From: Bacteroidales bacterium
GTDB lineage: Bacteria > Bacteroidota > Bacteroidia > Bacteroidales > P3
Direction: 5' to 3'
Length of the DNA: 21,408 bases
NCBI GenBank assembly: GCA_900771365.1
Contig: CAAGNU010000119.1
Coordinates: forward strand, 1 to 21,408
Position 1 is the stretch's first letter. Each line of letters opens with the position of its first letter. The notes under the pieces were generated by a model. It was not told where the DNA came from, searched no databases, and saw only the letters and a list, made by a program, of their open reading frames with translations. This document shows positions 1 to 7,314 of this stretch, one piece after another. The position numbers and the translations under genes are program-made.

Positions 1-102
1 GCTGAGGCTGGGACTGAGGCTGAGGCTGGGACTGAGGCTGAGGCTGGGACTGAGGCTGAGGCTGGGACTGAGGCTGAGGCTGGGGCTGAGGCTGGGGCTG
101 AG
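1..102. repeat. 18-bp tandem repeat (coding minisatellite)
   Basis: The unit GCTGAGGCTGGGACTGAG occurs four times exactly from the window edge, then once with one substitution, then as a partial unit. Read on the minus strand in frame it encodes the hexapeptide Q-S-Q-P-Q-P, and the last units become purely Q-P. Units are a multiple of three, so copy-number change would lengthen or shorten the tail without a frameshift. The array may continue outside the window. Confidence 0.95.
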
Positions 103-745
103 GTGGTTGTACTTGTCCACAAAGCGGCGGATGTTGAAGTTGAGGCTCTATATATTCCAAATAGACCCACCCCGCAGACTTCAATGCAGCGTTGATATGC
201 TCCGACTTGGTGTCGAAAGTGAGTCCGTCCTTAATGCTGATAGCCCCTTTCCCTGATTGGAAAGTGCTGTCAACTTTAGCAAAGCAGGTAGAATCCCATG
301 ACTGGATCTGCTTGTCTATATACTCTTCTATCTTGATAACCGAAGCAACTCTGCTAGCAAAAGTAGGAACAATATATCTGGCTTGAAAATCCTGACCGAT
401 GTTTTCCTTCGTAAGGAAACCGCCAGAACCGCCAGCCGCCATTGCCTCGTAGATTTGGTCAAAAAGATTAAGCAATTTGGGAATATCCGTGCAGTAATAG
501 CCATCACCAAATTCCAAAGCCAAACCTAAAAAAGAGCCAGACCGACCTTTGAAAGACAACATGTTGTAACGAAGGTAAACATACGTGATTGCATTAGCTT
601 CTTCCTTACGATGAATGACAAAACGTTTTTTGTCAGTAATCAGATTATCGTAAAACATTTGGAATTCTGATTCTCGTTCGGGAGTGGAATTATACAGATT
701 GAACCCATCAGGGACTCCAAAAAGGAAAAACTGGGGAGTATTCAT
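1..745 (-). CDS. Unknown protein with Q/P/S-repeat tail, C-terminus beyond the left edge
   Basis: This reading frame starts at an ATG at 745 and stays open for 248 codons to the window edge, so the C-terminus is missing. Residues 1 to about 210 look like an ordinary globular protein: it begins MNTPQFFLFGVPDGF, has RYNMLSFKGRSGSFLGLALEF near residues 58-78, and has a charged middle. I do not recognise the fold, and there is no signal peptide or membrane segment. From about residue 213 it becomes a low-complexity tail of alternating Gln with Pro or Ser, encoded by an 18-bp tandem repeat. It is the third gene of a same-strand cluster, 48 bp after the GTPase gene, so it is probably a partner, target or adaptor of that GTPase (inference from position only). 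The reality of the gene is supported by the long open frame and cluster position; the function is unknown. Confidence 0.75.
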   Translation of the reverse strand, partial: MNTPQFFLFGVPDGFNLYNSTPERESEFQMFYDNLITDKKRFVIHRKEEANAITYVYLRYNMLSFKGRSGSFLGLALEFGDGYYCTDIPKLLNLFDQIYEAMAAGGSGGFLTKENIGQDFQARYIVPTFASRVASVIKIEEYIDKQIQSWDSTCFAKVDSTFQSGKGAISIKDGLTFDTKSEHINAALKSAGWVYLEYIEPQLQHPPLCGQVQPPQPQPQPQPQPQSQPQPQSQPQPQSQPQPQSQPQ

Positions 746-793
746 AATTGCTTAATCTTTCTAATTATTTCTTGTTCTTTAAATACTGAAATA

Positions 794-1699
794 TTATTGA
801 TTGCGTATTGCCTTCCAGAGCATATCAGGATAGGCATCTTCACCCGGGGTGAAGATTTCCTTACCGAATTGTGTTGGGGAGAAAGTTCCTGCTGAGAAAG
901 GAATGAAGTCGAAATTGTAAGGCCTCCACAACTTCGATATCGGATTGTCATTCATATATCTACTGAAAATACCCGGATACTGCCCGAAGACATTTCTGAA
1001 AAATTGGTTTGTATTGGGTCTATTATCACGGAGAAACTGCTGAGGAATCTTATCCACTTTATTGACAATAAAGACAACCTTATCTCGAGGTCTAACTTGC
1101 GACTGCATTGCGCATATCTTATCAGCATAGAGCTGACGCATAGCAGCATCCCTGCCCCAATCTTGTTCCACGATGAAAGCCCATGTTTTTCGGTTGGGAG
1201 CCGTGGCAATCGCCCGAATGTATGGAGGGAAAGGTCTTTTGGGGTCTTTCGTATCAAAATAATGTTCTCCTGGAGCCTCCAAAATCTGACATATTGGACG
1301 GCCGATTTTGTCAAGAACCTTGACAAGCATAAAGTTGACAACGCCTGTTCCACCCTCCGTAGTATCGGAGTAAACCACCCGTTCGAAGTTCTCACATACA
1401 GCTGCATAGCGTGTGTCATAACCTGGACGAAAGACCCTGTCAGGGATGACCGAAAAGCCATTTGCCTTTAAAAAGCGGGTCAAGCGAATCAACGCCATAG
1501 TCTTGCCCGACGTTCTAGCACCGAAGAGAACAACAATTGGTGTCTGGGTATCGGAAATAGTAACAACAATTGAGTTCGGATCATTCAATTCCTCATCAGT
1601 AAACGTTCTAGTGTCCTCGAAAGGATCATTACTTATCGGGGGGACATACCCACTACCACCCCCATCATTTAAATTAAGCGGATTGTACTCATTACTCAT
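794..1699 (-). CDS. P-loop GTPase, uncharacterised
   Basis: The 301-residue product has the motifs of a GTPase. The Walker A/G1 motif GARTSGKT lies at residues 60-67. A G3-like segment LEAPGEHYF near 140 has Glu where DxxG normally has Asp. The G4 motif NKVD is at 213-216 after a hydrophobic strand (KVVFIV). The first 45 residues are Gly/Pro/acid-rich and probably disordered. No transmembrane segment is visible, so it is likely cytoplasmic or membrane-recruited. It sits 24 bp after a multi-spanning membrane protein gene and 48 bp before the Q/P-tail protein gene, all on one strand, which suggests one transcription unit. GTPases of this kind with dedicated unknown partners occur in prokaryotic signalling and conflict systems; assignment to any named system is not made. 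The GTPase call is firm, the role is unknown. Confidence 0.85.
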   Translation of the reverse strand: MSNEYNPLNLNDGGGSGYVPPISNDPFEDTRTFTDEELNDPNSIVVTISDTQTPIVVLFGARTSGKTMALIRLTRFLKANGFSVIPDRVFRPGYDTRYAAVCENFERVVYSDTTEGGTGVVNFMLVKVLDKIGRPICQILEAPGEHYFDTKDPKRPFPPYIRAIATAPNRKTWAFIVEQDWGRDAAMRQLYADKICAMQSQVRPRDKVVFIVNKVDKIPQQFLRDNRPNTNQFFRNVFGQYPGIFSRYMNDNPISKLWRPYNFDFIPFSAGTFSPTQFGKEIFTPGEDAYPDMLWKAIRNQ

Positions 1700-1723
1700 A
1701 ATAGAAATAATTTGAATTAAAGA

Positions 1724-2818
1724 TTAAAATGTTTCACGTTTTTTGAAAGCGATGTCGAAAAAGATGAAGCCTGCGACATCGACCATGATGGCAACGATAA
1801 CCCAGAACCAGAGTCCACGACCCTTATATATCGGATCGCCTTGGAAAAGACCTTTCCAAACATCGATGACGCTGCGCATCTTGGCAGTCTGGGTTATGTT
1901 GGACTTGTAGATTTCTGTGTTGGTCTGGATTGTCTTGAGTTCCTCTTTGTGGGTGGTGTTACTGAATTCCTTCGACAGGAAATCCATATAGTCGCCTATC
2001 AAAGCATAGGAGCGGGTAAGCACATCATTTGTGGCCACCGAAGGCTCATCATTATTCTCGGGATGCTGCTTGATTTTATTCTCAATCGCCGTGATAGCCT
2101 TGATGTTCTCCTGTATCTGCTTCTTGTTTTTATGCTTGGCAATATTTTCAAGACGAGAGTCATATTTTTCTTTTACCTTGATTTGTTTGAGCTGTTCAAC
2201 ATGTTCACCAAGAAGAACTATCAATTCCTGACGAGCCTCATCCCAATTGTTTCTAAGTTGTACGCGCTGCACCTTTGCTCCCAAAATATTCTCAAGCTCA
2301 ATCATTCGCTCTTCAGCACATTCAGCCCAACCAGGCCGCTTTGGATCGTTGATTTCAAGCGCGAAATTTTTGAATTTGGAATCAACATTTGCTACAAACT
2401 CATTTTTGTCGGCATTAATCAAACGGGCTGCCGTCTGGTCGTCGTTGAGATCCTGAAGACGTGCCTTGGTGTTGGCCAAATCTTGGATGAGGACATCCTT
2501 GATTGTGGATTTGTAGAAGAAGGTGTGCGTGTTGGTGGGGATACTGAAAACCACCCAGAAAAGCAGCATAATGACGAAACCTCCAACAAGCTTTGAACCG
2601 CGATTGGCGGTATAGACATTTGTGTTGAGGCTGTCAACAATAAGTTTTGTGCCAATGGCAGACAAAACGAAAAATCCGAATGTGATGACCCAGAAAATCA
2701 CAATAGGCCAATCCGGGAGCAACAGATGGAGCGATTCGGTCGTTGCCCAACAGCTAATCGTCATGAAAGCCAAAAAGGCGATGACGGATAACACTTTAAT
2801 AATTCCTTTATTTCCCAT
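1724..2818 (-). CDS. Multi-spanning membrane protein with large helical insert
   Basis: The 364-residue product has hydrophobic segments at about 7-25, 36-60, 76-94 and 337-359. Between the third and fourth lies a soluble stretch of about 240 residues rich in Glu, Lys, Gln and Asn, probably helical and in part coiled coil. The basic tail KKRETF follows the last segment. With an even number of segments both ends would be on the same side. No catalytic motif is recognised. The GTPase gene follows after 24 bp and the upstream secreted-protein gene ends 46 bp before it. The likely role is a membrane anchor, sensor or channel-like partner for the GTPase; this is inferred from neighbourhood and topology only. 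Confidence 0.75.
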   Translation of the reverse strand: MGNKGIIKVLSVIAFLAFMTISCWATTESLHLLLPDWPIVIFWVITFGFFVLSAIGTKLIVDSLNTNVYTANRGSKLVGGFVIMLLFWVVFSIPTNTHTFFYKSTIKDVLIQDLANTKARLQDLNDDQTAARLINADKNEFVANVDSKFKNFALEINDPKRPGWAECAEERMIELENILGAKVQRVQLRNNWDEARQELIVLLGEHVEQLKQIKVKEKYDSRLENIAKHKNKKQIQENIKAITAIENKIKQHPENNDEPSVATNDVLTRSYALIGDYMDFLSKEFSNTTHKEELKTIQTNTEIYKSNITQTAKMRSVIDVWKGLFQGDPIYKGRGLWFWVIVAIMVDVAGFIFFDIAFKKRETF

Positions 2819-2864
2819 AGTTATAAAATTAAATAGTTATAGAGATTAATTTGTATTTATTACG

Positions 2865-3710
2865 CTAATAAGCGGTTGTACTCGGTGTTTCATAATACGT
2901 TATGATACGTTTATAGAGAATGTGCCTATCTGTATCTGTTCGTCGAACCCAATTACCCATCCCATCATACTCTTCTTTAAATACTGTCTTTATTGATCCC
3001 TCGTTCTTTTCTTCGATGATGGTCACCCCTGTTGGTTTGTACTCATATTTAATTGTACTAATAGGATTATAATTTGCATCATAAACATCTTTCTGTGCTA
3101 TCCGGCCTTCTGAATAGCCATATAATATATTTACGGAGTCTCCCTCAAATGTTTTTTCTTGAATGAGCATACCATCGCTGTATTCTTCCTTTCTCACCAT
3201 TTTGCCATTTCGGGAATAGGTGATTGAGAAATCGGGGTCATACTCATAGGTAATAGTCTCTTTAATTTCCCCTCGCCCATCTTTCCTGGGATAAGTGATA
3301 ATCGTACCTTTTACGAGTCTATGTGCTCCACCTTGTTCATATTCAAAGATGGTTTGCGAAAATCTGTTTTCATCATGAAATGTACGGCGTTCTATTATAT
3401 GTCCATTATTGTCGGTTGTAGACGACTGTAGGATGGTTGTACCGTTTTCCCTATACTCGGACTCTACATCACCTCGATAAGTAAACAACATCTCTGAAAC
3501 AAAAAAAGAATCTACACATGTCGAATCTATTGAATTCGGAACAAATTTATACATTTTGACAGACCTCACAGAACCTTTGAGACCCATCTTGGCCAAGTCT
3601 GACACATAGGAGCCCTGTGCGGAAACGCGCATAACGCCTAATAAGACTAAAAAGAGTGCCATACAGAATGGCAACCTGACAACTCGTAATTTTGATTGTT
3701 GCATTTTCAT
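2865..3710 (-). CDS. Secreted protein with YD/RHS-like beta repeats
   Basis: The 281-residue product has a signal peptide (basic start, hydrophobic core around 15-28, likely cleavage after VSA near residue 31). The mature part contains repeated tyrosine- and charge-rich beta motifs such as YSDGMLIQEKTF, YGYSEGRIAQKDVYD, YEYKPTGV and YDGMGNWVRRTD, which resemble degenerate YD/RHS-type or toxin_15-like repeats common in Bacteroidetes envelope proteins. There is no toxin domain and it is far shorter than a true RHS protein. It probably acts in the periplasm or at the surface. It may share a transcript with the membrane protein/GTPase genes 46 bp downstream, but it also resembles common stand-alone secreted proteins, so the link to that trio is uncertain. 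Confidence 0.7.
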   Translation of the reverse strand: MKMQQSKLRVVRLPFCMALFLVLLGVMRVSAQGSYVSDLAKMGLKGSVRSVKMYKFVPNSIDSTCVDSFFVSEMLFTYRGDVESEYRENGTTILQSSTTDNNGHIIERRTFHDENRFSQTIFEYEQGGAHRLVKGTIITYPRKDGRGEIKETITYEYDPDFSITYSRNGKMVRKEEYSDGMLIQEKTFEGDSVNILYGYSEGRIAQKDVYDANYNPISTIKYEYKPTGVTIIEEKNEGSIKTVFKEEYDGMGNWVRRTDTDRHILYKRIITYYETPSTTAY

Positions 3711-3811
3711 ATATATTAATATTATCTATATTTCACTTAGTTTCCACGCTATCAAGCATATTACAAAATTTCACAAGAAGCTAATAGAACCTTTTGCATA
3801 GCGTAACAGCA

Positions 3812-4225
3812 CTAATCTTCTGTCCAAAATTTCTTTACGGTGAATACGATAAGTTGTAATCCATCGCCATCATTGAACAGGATTCTCACCTTGTCCTCAC
3901 CAAAATCAAAGCTGTAAAGGTATTTGTTTCCGACATCAGACACAACGTTCATCACAAGGACATTTTCTTCCTCGTTATACTCACTGCTTGACACATAATA
4001 GGAAGATGATATACTTGGCGTGGTGTGGTCAAACATTGTCCATTGTGAATTAATCTTGTACAAAGAATTTTCATCATACCCATTCTGGTATTCGAAGTCC
4101 TCCGTTGCCTCATTGTACGCATAGTAGTCCCGATGGGTACAGCTCGCATAGATTTGCGCCTGAACCGCATTGGCAAACAGAAATACGGCGAAAAAGGAAA
4201 CGACACATTTGGCGATACCTTTCAT
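3812..4225 (-). CDS. Small secreted protein of unknown function
   Basis: I chose the ATG at 4225 because it places a textbook signal peptide at the N-terminus: MKGIAKCVVSFF, then a hydrophobic run, then VQAQ, with cleavage after about residue 22. This gives 137 residues. The frame also has in-frame ATGs upstream, at 4258, 4261 and 4267, which would add 11-14 residues (with KQQGLFLPFK) and bury the signal. The mature protein is acidic and rich in Tyr, Ser and Asn, with an alternating beta-like C-terminus (VLVMNVVSDV, YLYSFDF, VRILF). No known domain is recognised. It lies about 100 bp upstream of the YD-repeat protein gene and downstream of a candidate structured RNA on the same strand. Confidence 0.6.
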   Translation of the reverse strand: MKGIAKCVVSFFAVFLFANAVQAQIYASCTHRDYYAYNEATEDFEYQNGYDENSLYKINSQWTMFDHTTPSISSSYYVSSSEYNEEENVLVMNVVSDVGNKYLYSFDFGEDKVRILFNDGDGLQLIVFTVKKFWTED

Positions 4226-4322
4226 CTTAAAAGGTAAAAATAAACCTTGCTGCTTCATCATGTACATTTTAGTCTTTTTTGTGCCTTCCTGAGTTCTCGT
4301 CGGTCAGCGATTTTTACCACAT

Positions 4323-4562
4323 AAAAAAAGCATAGAACTCGCGTTGTCAGTTTCACAACCTTAAGGCATCGCCAAACGCCGTTCCAAGTAAAACTAACTT
4401 TGAACCTTATCCTATGCTCCAATATGCAGTGGTACGAGACCAAAACATAAGGCAAAGCAAAAGGCATCAGTATCGCAGTCCTTGGATAAAAATTTGGCGA
4501 ACTTCTAAGGTTGGACCTATACAAATGCTTCTTCGCATCGCACGACTACTCGCGTCGATTTC
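4323..4562 (-). ncRNA. Candidate small RNA or attenuator leader
   Basis: About 7 nt downstream of a minus-strand CGTATATTTGCA box the RNA would begin near 4562. Its 3' part folds into an elongated hairpin with nested stems: 4410-4417 with 4330-4337 (8 bp), 4390-4398 with 4346-4354 (9 bp), 4386-4388 with 4360-4362, and 4378-4380 with 4365-4367. Seven U follow directly (4323-4329). Three pairs are G-U on the minus strand and would be A-C mismatches on the plus strand, which favours minus-strand transcription. The 5' part (4525-4533) could also pair with the end of the hairpin and the U tract, so it might act as an attenuator for the small secreted-protein gene downstream. I do not recognise an RNA family. 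Confidence 0.5.
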
Positions 4563-4568
4563 AAAATG

Positions 4569-4576
4569 CAAATATA
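4569..4576 (-). promoter_or_regulatory. Bacteroidetes -7 box (TATATTTG)
   Basis: On the minus strand the sequence reads CGTATATTTGCA, the same extended form as at the rplM (CGTAATTTTGCA) and rimP (CGTATCTTTGCA) promoters in this window. No TTTG is found at the expected 19-nt distance upstream, so the -33 half is missing or degenerate. Confidence 0.5.
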
Positions 4577-4898
4577 CGCATTTTTTTGATACTAACGCCT
4601 TTTTTTGACAAGGTTCTTAAAAGAATGTTAATAATCAGCAGAATACATTGACAAATTTATTACTTTTATCTATACATATATTGAAAAAACAACAGAAAAA
4701 AGAGATAATTTGAGGAAAATAGTTACCGGTTATACGATGTACTAGTTCTAAATTCTACTGATGGATGCAATTTTAGTTGTATTAGAAATGGGAAGAGGGA
4801 AGCCGAACTGTCTGGCATAAGGAAAATTTAGCATTCGTGACAGTAGGATGTTTTAATGGGGTAGTTCTAATGGGCAGTTGATTTATTGAGGTGGACGT
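4577..4898. other. Intergenic region, no gene seen
   Basis: This AT-rich stretch separates the secreted-protein cluster from the glycoside hydrolase gene; both neighbours are on the minus strand. It has no open frame with convincing composition and no clear terminator hairpin after the hydrolase gene. Confidence 0.6.
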
Positions 4899-6329
4899 CT
4901 AATCCCCTAACGATATCTCCAAGGTGATAGGGCCTTGGGAGGTTGTTGGGATTTGGGGGGCGGAGGGGTGGTGGTTGAGGAGGCAGGATTTTATTTGGGA
5001 GCCGTGGCCGCGGAGGGTGATGGTGAGGGTGGCGCCGCGGTAGGGGATGTTAGAGAGTGTGGCTTCGGAGCCGTCGGGCATGCCGTGGGGGTGCAGTTCG
5101 AGGCCCTGCGGGGTGAGGGTGATGCCGAAGATATGGTCGAGGATGAGGCGGAGGTATCCCGTGGCGCACCAGGTCTGGTGTTCCTTCTTGTCCCACAGTC
5201 CGCCGCACTGCCAGCCGCCGCTGGGCTCGCCATCGATGGTGTAGATCTCGTAGAAGTCGCCGTGGCCGCGGTTGACGGCAAGGTCGGCAAGATTCTCTAA
5301 TTCAAATAAGAAAGGCTCCCAGAGCCCTTGATGTGCGCAGCCCGAGGCATAGAGCATGTTGACGTGCGGCCATATCATGACGTTGTGGCGGCCGGGACGC
5401 TCGTAGCTGTTGCGCGGGAAGGAGGGATAGACGCAGGGAAGGCCGTGGTCGGTACGATAGACCTGTGAGACCATGGCGGCGGCCTCGTGCTGCGGCAGGA
5501 GGTCGAAGAGGAGCGTGAAGGCGAGACCGAGGCCCTCCTGGTAGTCGTGGGGATGGCCGAGGTGGTCGATGAGATAGTAGGGCCTGTGGAGGTCGGAACG
5601 ATAGAGATGGAGGCATATCTGATTCTGCAAGAAGGCGGCACGGCGAAGATAGTCGGAAGCCGTGCTGCGAGGCTCTTTCAAGAGGCCAGCCATGTCGTAG
5701 AGACAGCGATAGGCCTGATAATATACTGCGTTGGTGCTGAGGCACTTGATGGTGGCCGAATTGGGATGATGCAGCACGTAGGAGTCGTCCCACTTGGCGG
5801 GGTCATAGACGGGCTCGTCATAGCCCGCTATGCCGTCCTGAAAGACGGCGGGACCCATGAAGAGTCCGTAGGCGGAGTCGAAGCACTGCGCCTCAAGCTC
5901 GCGCATGGTGCGGGCAGCACAGCTGTAGGCCTTGCGGAGGAAGAGGGTGTCGCCCGTGACGAGGAAATGATGATGCGCGGCGAGGGTCCAGATAATCTTG
6001 TCCCAATACTGATGGCCTATGCGGAGGCCGTCCTCGGTGACGCTCCAGAGCGACTTCTCGGCCACCTCGGGACGGAGGAGGCTGACGGCGTTCCAGCTGT
6101 TGATGGCGCAGTCGCGCGTCCATTCGCCGCCATAGCCGCCTCCGGCATGGATGAGACCGTCGTGGGTGTTGTGGTCGATGGTCCATACGGCAAGGCGGAA
6201 GGCGCTGTCGATAAGCGGGTTGGAAGTCTTCAGGCTTTGAGCCTTGGCGGAGGGTGCGACAAAGAGGAGGCTGGCGAAAACAATGGCTGCCAAGATATGG
6301 GGACGACGAGCACGATTACTGGACTTCAT
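4899..6329 (-). CDS. Secreted six-hairpin (alpha/alpha)6-barrel glycoside hydrolase
   Basis: The 476-residue product starts at the ATG giving MKSSNRARR followed by a hydrophobic stretch and cleavage near PSAKA/Q (residue 30). The open frame extends 86 codons further upstream, but that part is low in hydrophobic structure and would bury the signal peptide. The mature protein has the look of an (alpha/alpha)6-barrel glycosidase: GGGYGGEWTRDCAINSW at 63-79 with the WTRD motif, then many paired helices (SLLRPEVAEKSLWS, LAAHHHFLVTGDTLFLRKAY), WPHVNMLYASG, and GGWQCGGLWDKKEHQTW late in the barrel. A short C-terminal beta domain (NIPYRGATLTITLRG) resembles that of GH65/GH78-like enzymes. The exact family (MGH1-like, GH63, GH78) and substrate are not decidable. 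It is monocistronic by appearance and much GC-richer than the minus-strand genes to its left. Confidence 0.75.
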   Translation of the reverse strand: MKSSNRARRPHILAAIVFASLLFVAPSAKAQSLKTSNPLIDSAFRLAVWTIDHNTHDGLIHAGGGYGGEWTRDCAINSWNAVSLLRPEVAEKSLWSVTEDGLRIGHQYWDKIIWTLAAHHHFLVTGDTLFLRKAYSCAARTMRELEAQCFDSAYGLFMGPAVFQDGIAGYDEPVYDPAKWDDSYVLHHPNSATIKCLSTNAVYYQAYRCLYDMAGLLKEPRSTASDYLRRAAFLQNQICLHLYRSDLHRPYYLIDHLGHPHDYQEGLGLAFTLLFDLLPQHEAAAMVSQVYRTDHGLPCVYPSFPRNSYERPGRHNVMIWPHVNMLYASGCAHQGLWEPFLFELENLADLAVNRGHGDFYEIYTIDGEPSGGWQCGGLWDKKEHQTWCATGYLRLILDHIFGITLTPQGLELHPHGMPDGSEATLSNIPYRGATLTITLRGHGSQIKSCLLNHHPSAPQIPTTSQGPITLEISLGD

Positions 6330-6572
6330 AACGATAGCGTTTAGCATTTGGAGATGTAACGTGAAAAATCGGCCTTTAGTATGGGGCTGATGATATTTTC
6401 GGAGGCGCACTCTCGGCATGGGGAAAGTTTCGTTCTCCTCTCCCTTTGCTCTATGGGATGGGGCACGGGAAATGGGGAAAAAGAGGAGCGGCTCCACGCA
6501 CTTTCGGCGAGACTGGGGCGGCTCTATGAAGAAAGGACGGAGCGAAAAAAGCCGGCTTGCGAGGCTGAGACA

Positions 6573-6731
6573 AGCCCAATTGTACAATTGTACAATTGTA
6601 CATGGGATAATTTCTGCAGAAAGTATGCTTATTATAGTAATAATATATTAGTAATTCATATTATTCATATATTATAGCTGTATATGTACACAAACTTACG
6701 ATGTACAAATGTACAATTGTACAATTGGGCT
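6573..6731. repeat. 31-bp inverted repeat of TTGTACA motifs around an AT-rich core
   Basis: The left arm (6573-6603) and right arm (6701-6731) are reverse complements with one mismatch. Each begins AGCCCAATTGTACAATTG and consists largely of overlapping copies of the palindrome TTGTACAA in 8-bp steps. They enclose 97 bp of very AT-rich DNA. The 159-bp unit has the shape of a small non-autonomous element or a large cruciform, but no target-site duplication is apparent. Confidence 0.85.
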
Positions 6732-6765
6732 GCTATATAGTGGAATTCAATTAGATAAACATGAA

Positions 6766-6803
6766 AAATCCCGTGTACAATTCAGAAATCCCATGTACAA
6801 TTC
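6766..6803. repeat. Two 18-bp direct repeats spaced by 20 bp
   Basis: AAATCCCGTGTACAATTC at 6766-6783 and AAATCCCATGTACAATTC at 6786-6803 differ at one base and start 20 bp apart, nearly two helical turns. The inner end of the neighbouring left inverted-repeat arm (6594-6608) is the reverse complement of the second copy over 15 bp, so all these sites share the TGTACAATT core. Confidence 0.85.
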
Positions 6804-7052
6804 GTCCCGAAAGGCTTTTCGAGAAGCCTCAAACCCTACGCGAAAAACGTAAAAAATCATGCAAAAAAATGCTTTCCGTGTTCAAAAAAAACGAAAAAAG
6901 CCTTTTTCCCGTCCGAATAGTCCTTTTTTCCGAATGTCCTTTGCCCGAAAAAGATTGCGTTCCGAAAACAGAGACGGCAAGATATATGAAAATGCACGTT
7001 TGAAGAGGATGGAGAAAAAAGTTGAAAGAAGACCAGGATGGGTTTGGAGAAG

Positions 7053-7096
7053 CTTCGCTCCACCTTCGCTCCACCTTCGCTCCACCTTCGCTTCCT
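7053..7096. repeat. 11-bp tandem repeat (CTTCGCTCCAC), about four copies
   Basis: Three exact copies and a fourth degenerate one. A related array with the same 11-bp period occurs at 14417-14460, in front of another translation operon. It lies in non-coding DNA. Confidence 0.9.
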
Positions 7097-7212
7097 AAGG
7101 GGAGCAACAGAGAGGGGACAAGGGCACTTAGGAGGAGGTTTGGCGGGAAAGATATGGCGAGACATGGAGGGAGTGGCAGAAAAGGTCTGGCAAATCGAAC
7201 GGTATCGAGCCA

Positions 7213-7314
7213 TTCGATTCATTCGACTGGACATTGCAGAGATGCTATAATCACACTGTTATGAGCCGAATGAAGGAGTAGAATACGTTTTCGACTCCTT
7301 CGATTCGTTCGACT
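7213..7314. repeat. Duplicated TTCGATTCRTTCGACT motif with hairpin
   Basis: TTCGATTCATTCGACT (7213-7228) recurs with one change at 7299-7314. The second copy forms the right arm of an imperfect hairpin, where 7268-7283 (GAATGAAGGAGTAGAA) pairs with 7290-7306. There is no U tract after it on either strand, so it is not a normal terminator. Confidence 0.6.

Noticed and set aside
1..102. A CRISPR array.
   Set aside because: The 18-bp units are directly tandem without spacers and lie in frame inside a coding region.
2865..3710. An RHS/YD polymorphic toxin.
   Set aside because: It is only 281 residues long, has no C-terminal toxin domain and no immunity gene, and looks like a secreted repeat protein.
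4258..4524. An 88-codon minus-strand frame whose stop overlaps the start region of the small secreted protein.
   Set aside because: The translation is rich in Cys, Arg and aromatic residues with no domain-like pattern, and the same stretch folds as an RNA with G-U pairs and a U tract; I treat it as non-coding.
5487..6344. A 285-codon plus-strand frame opposite the glycoside hydrolase.
   Set aside because: It is an antisense shadow of a high-GC gene; its translation is Gly/Val/Glu-rich without motifs, while the opposite frame has a signal peptide and WTRD motif.
6761..7264. Several overlapping 70-125-codon frames in the repeat region.
   Set aside because: They are produced by low-complexity A/T-tracts and the 11-bp repeat (for example runs of LHLRSTFAPPS) and conflict with one another on both strands.
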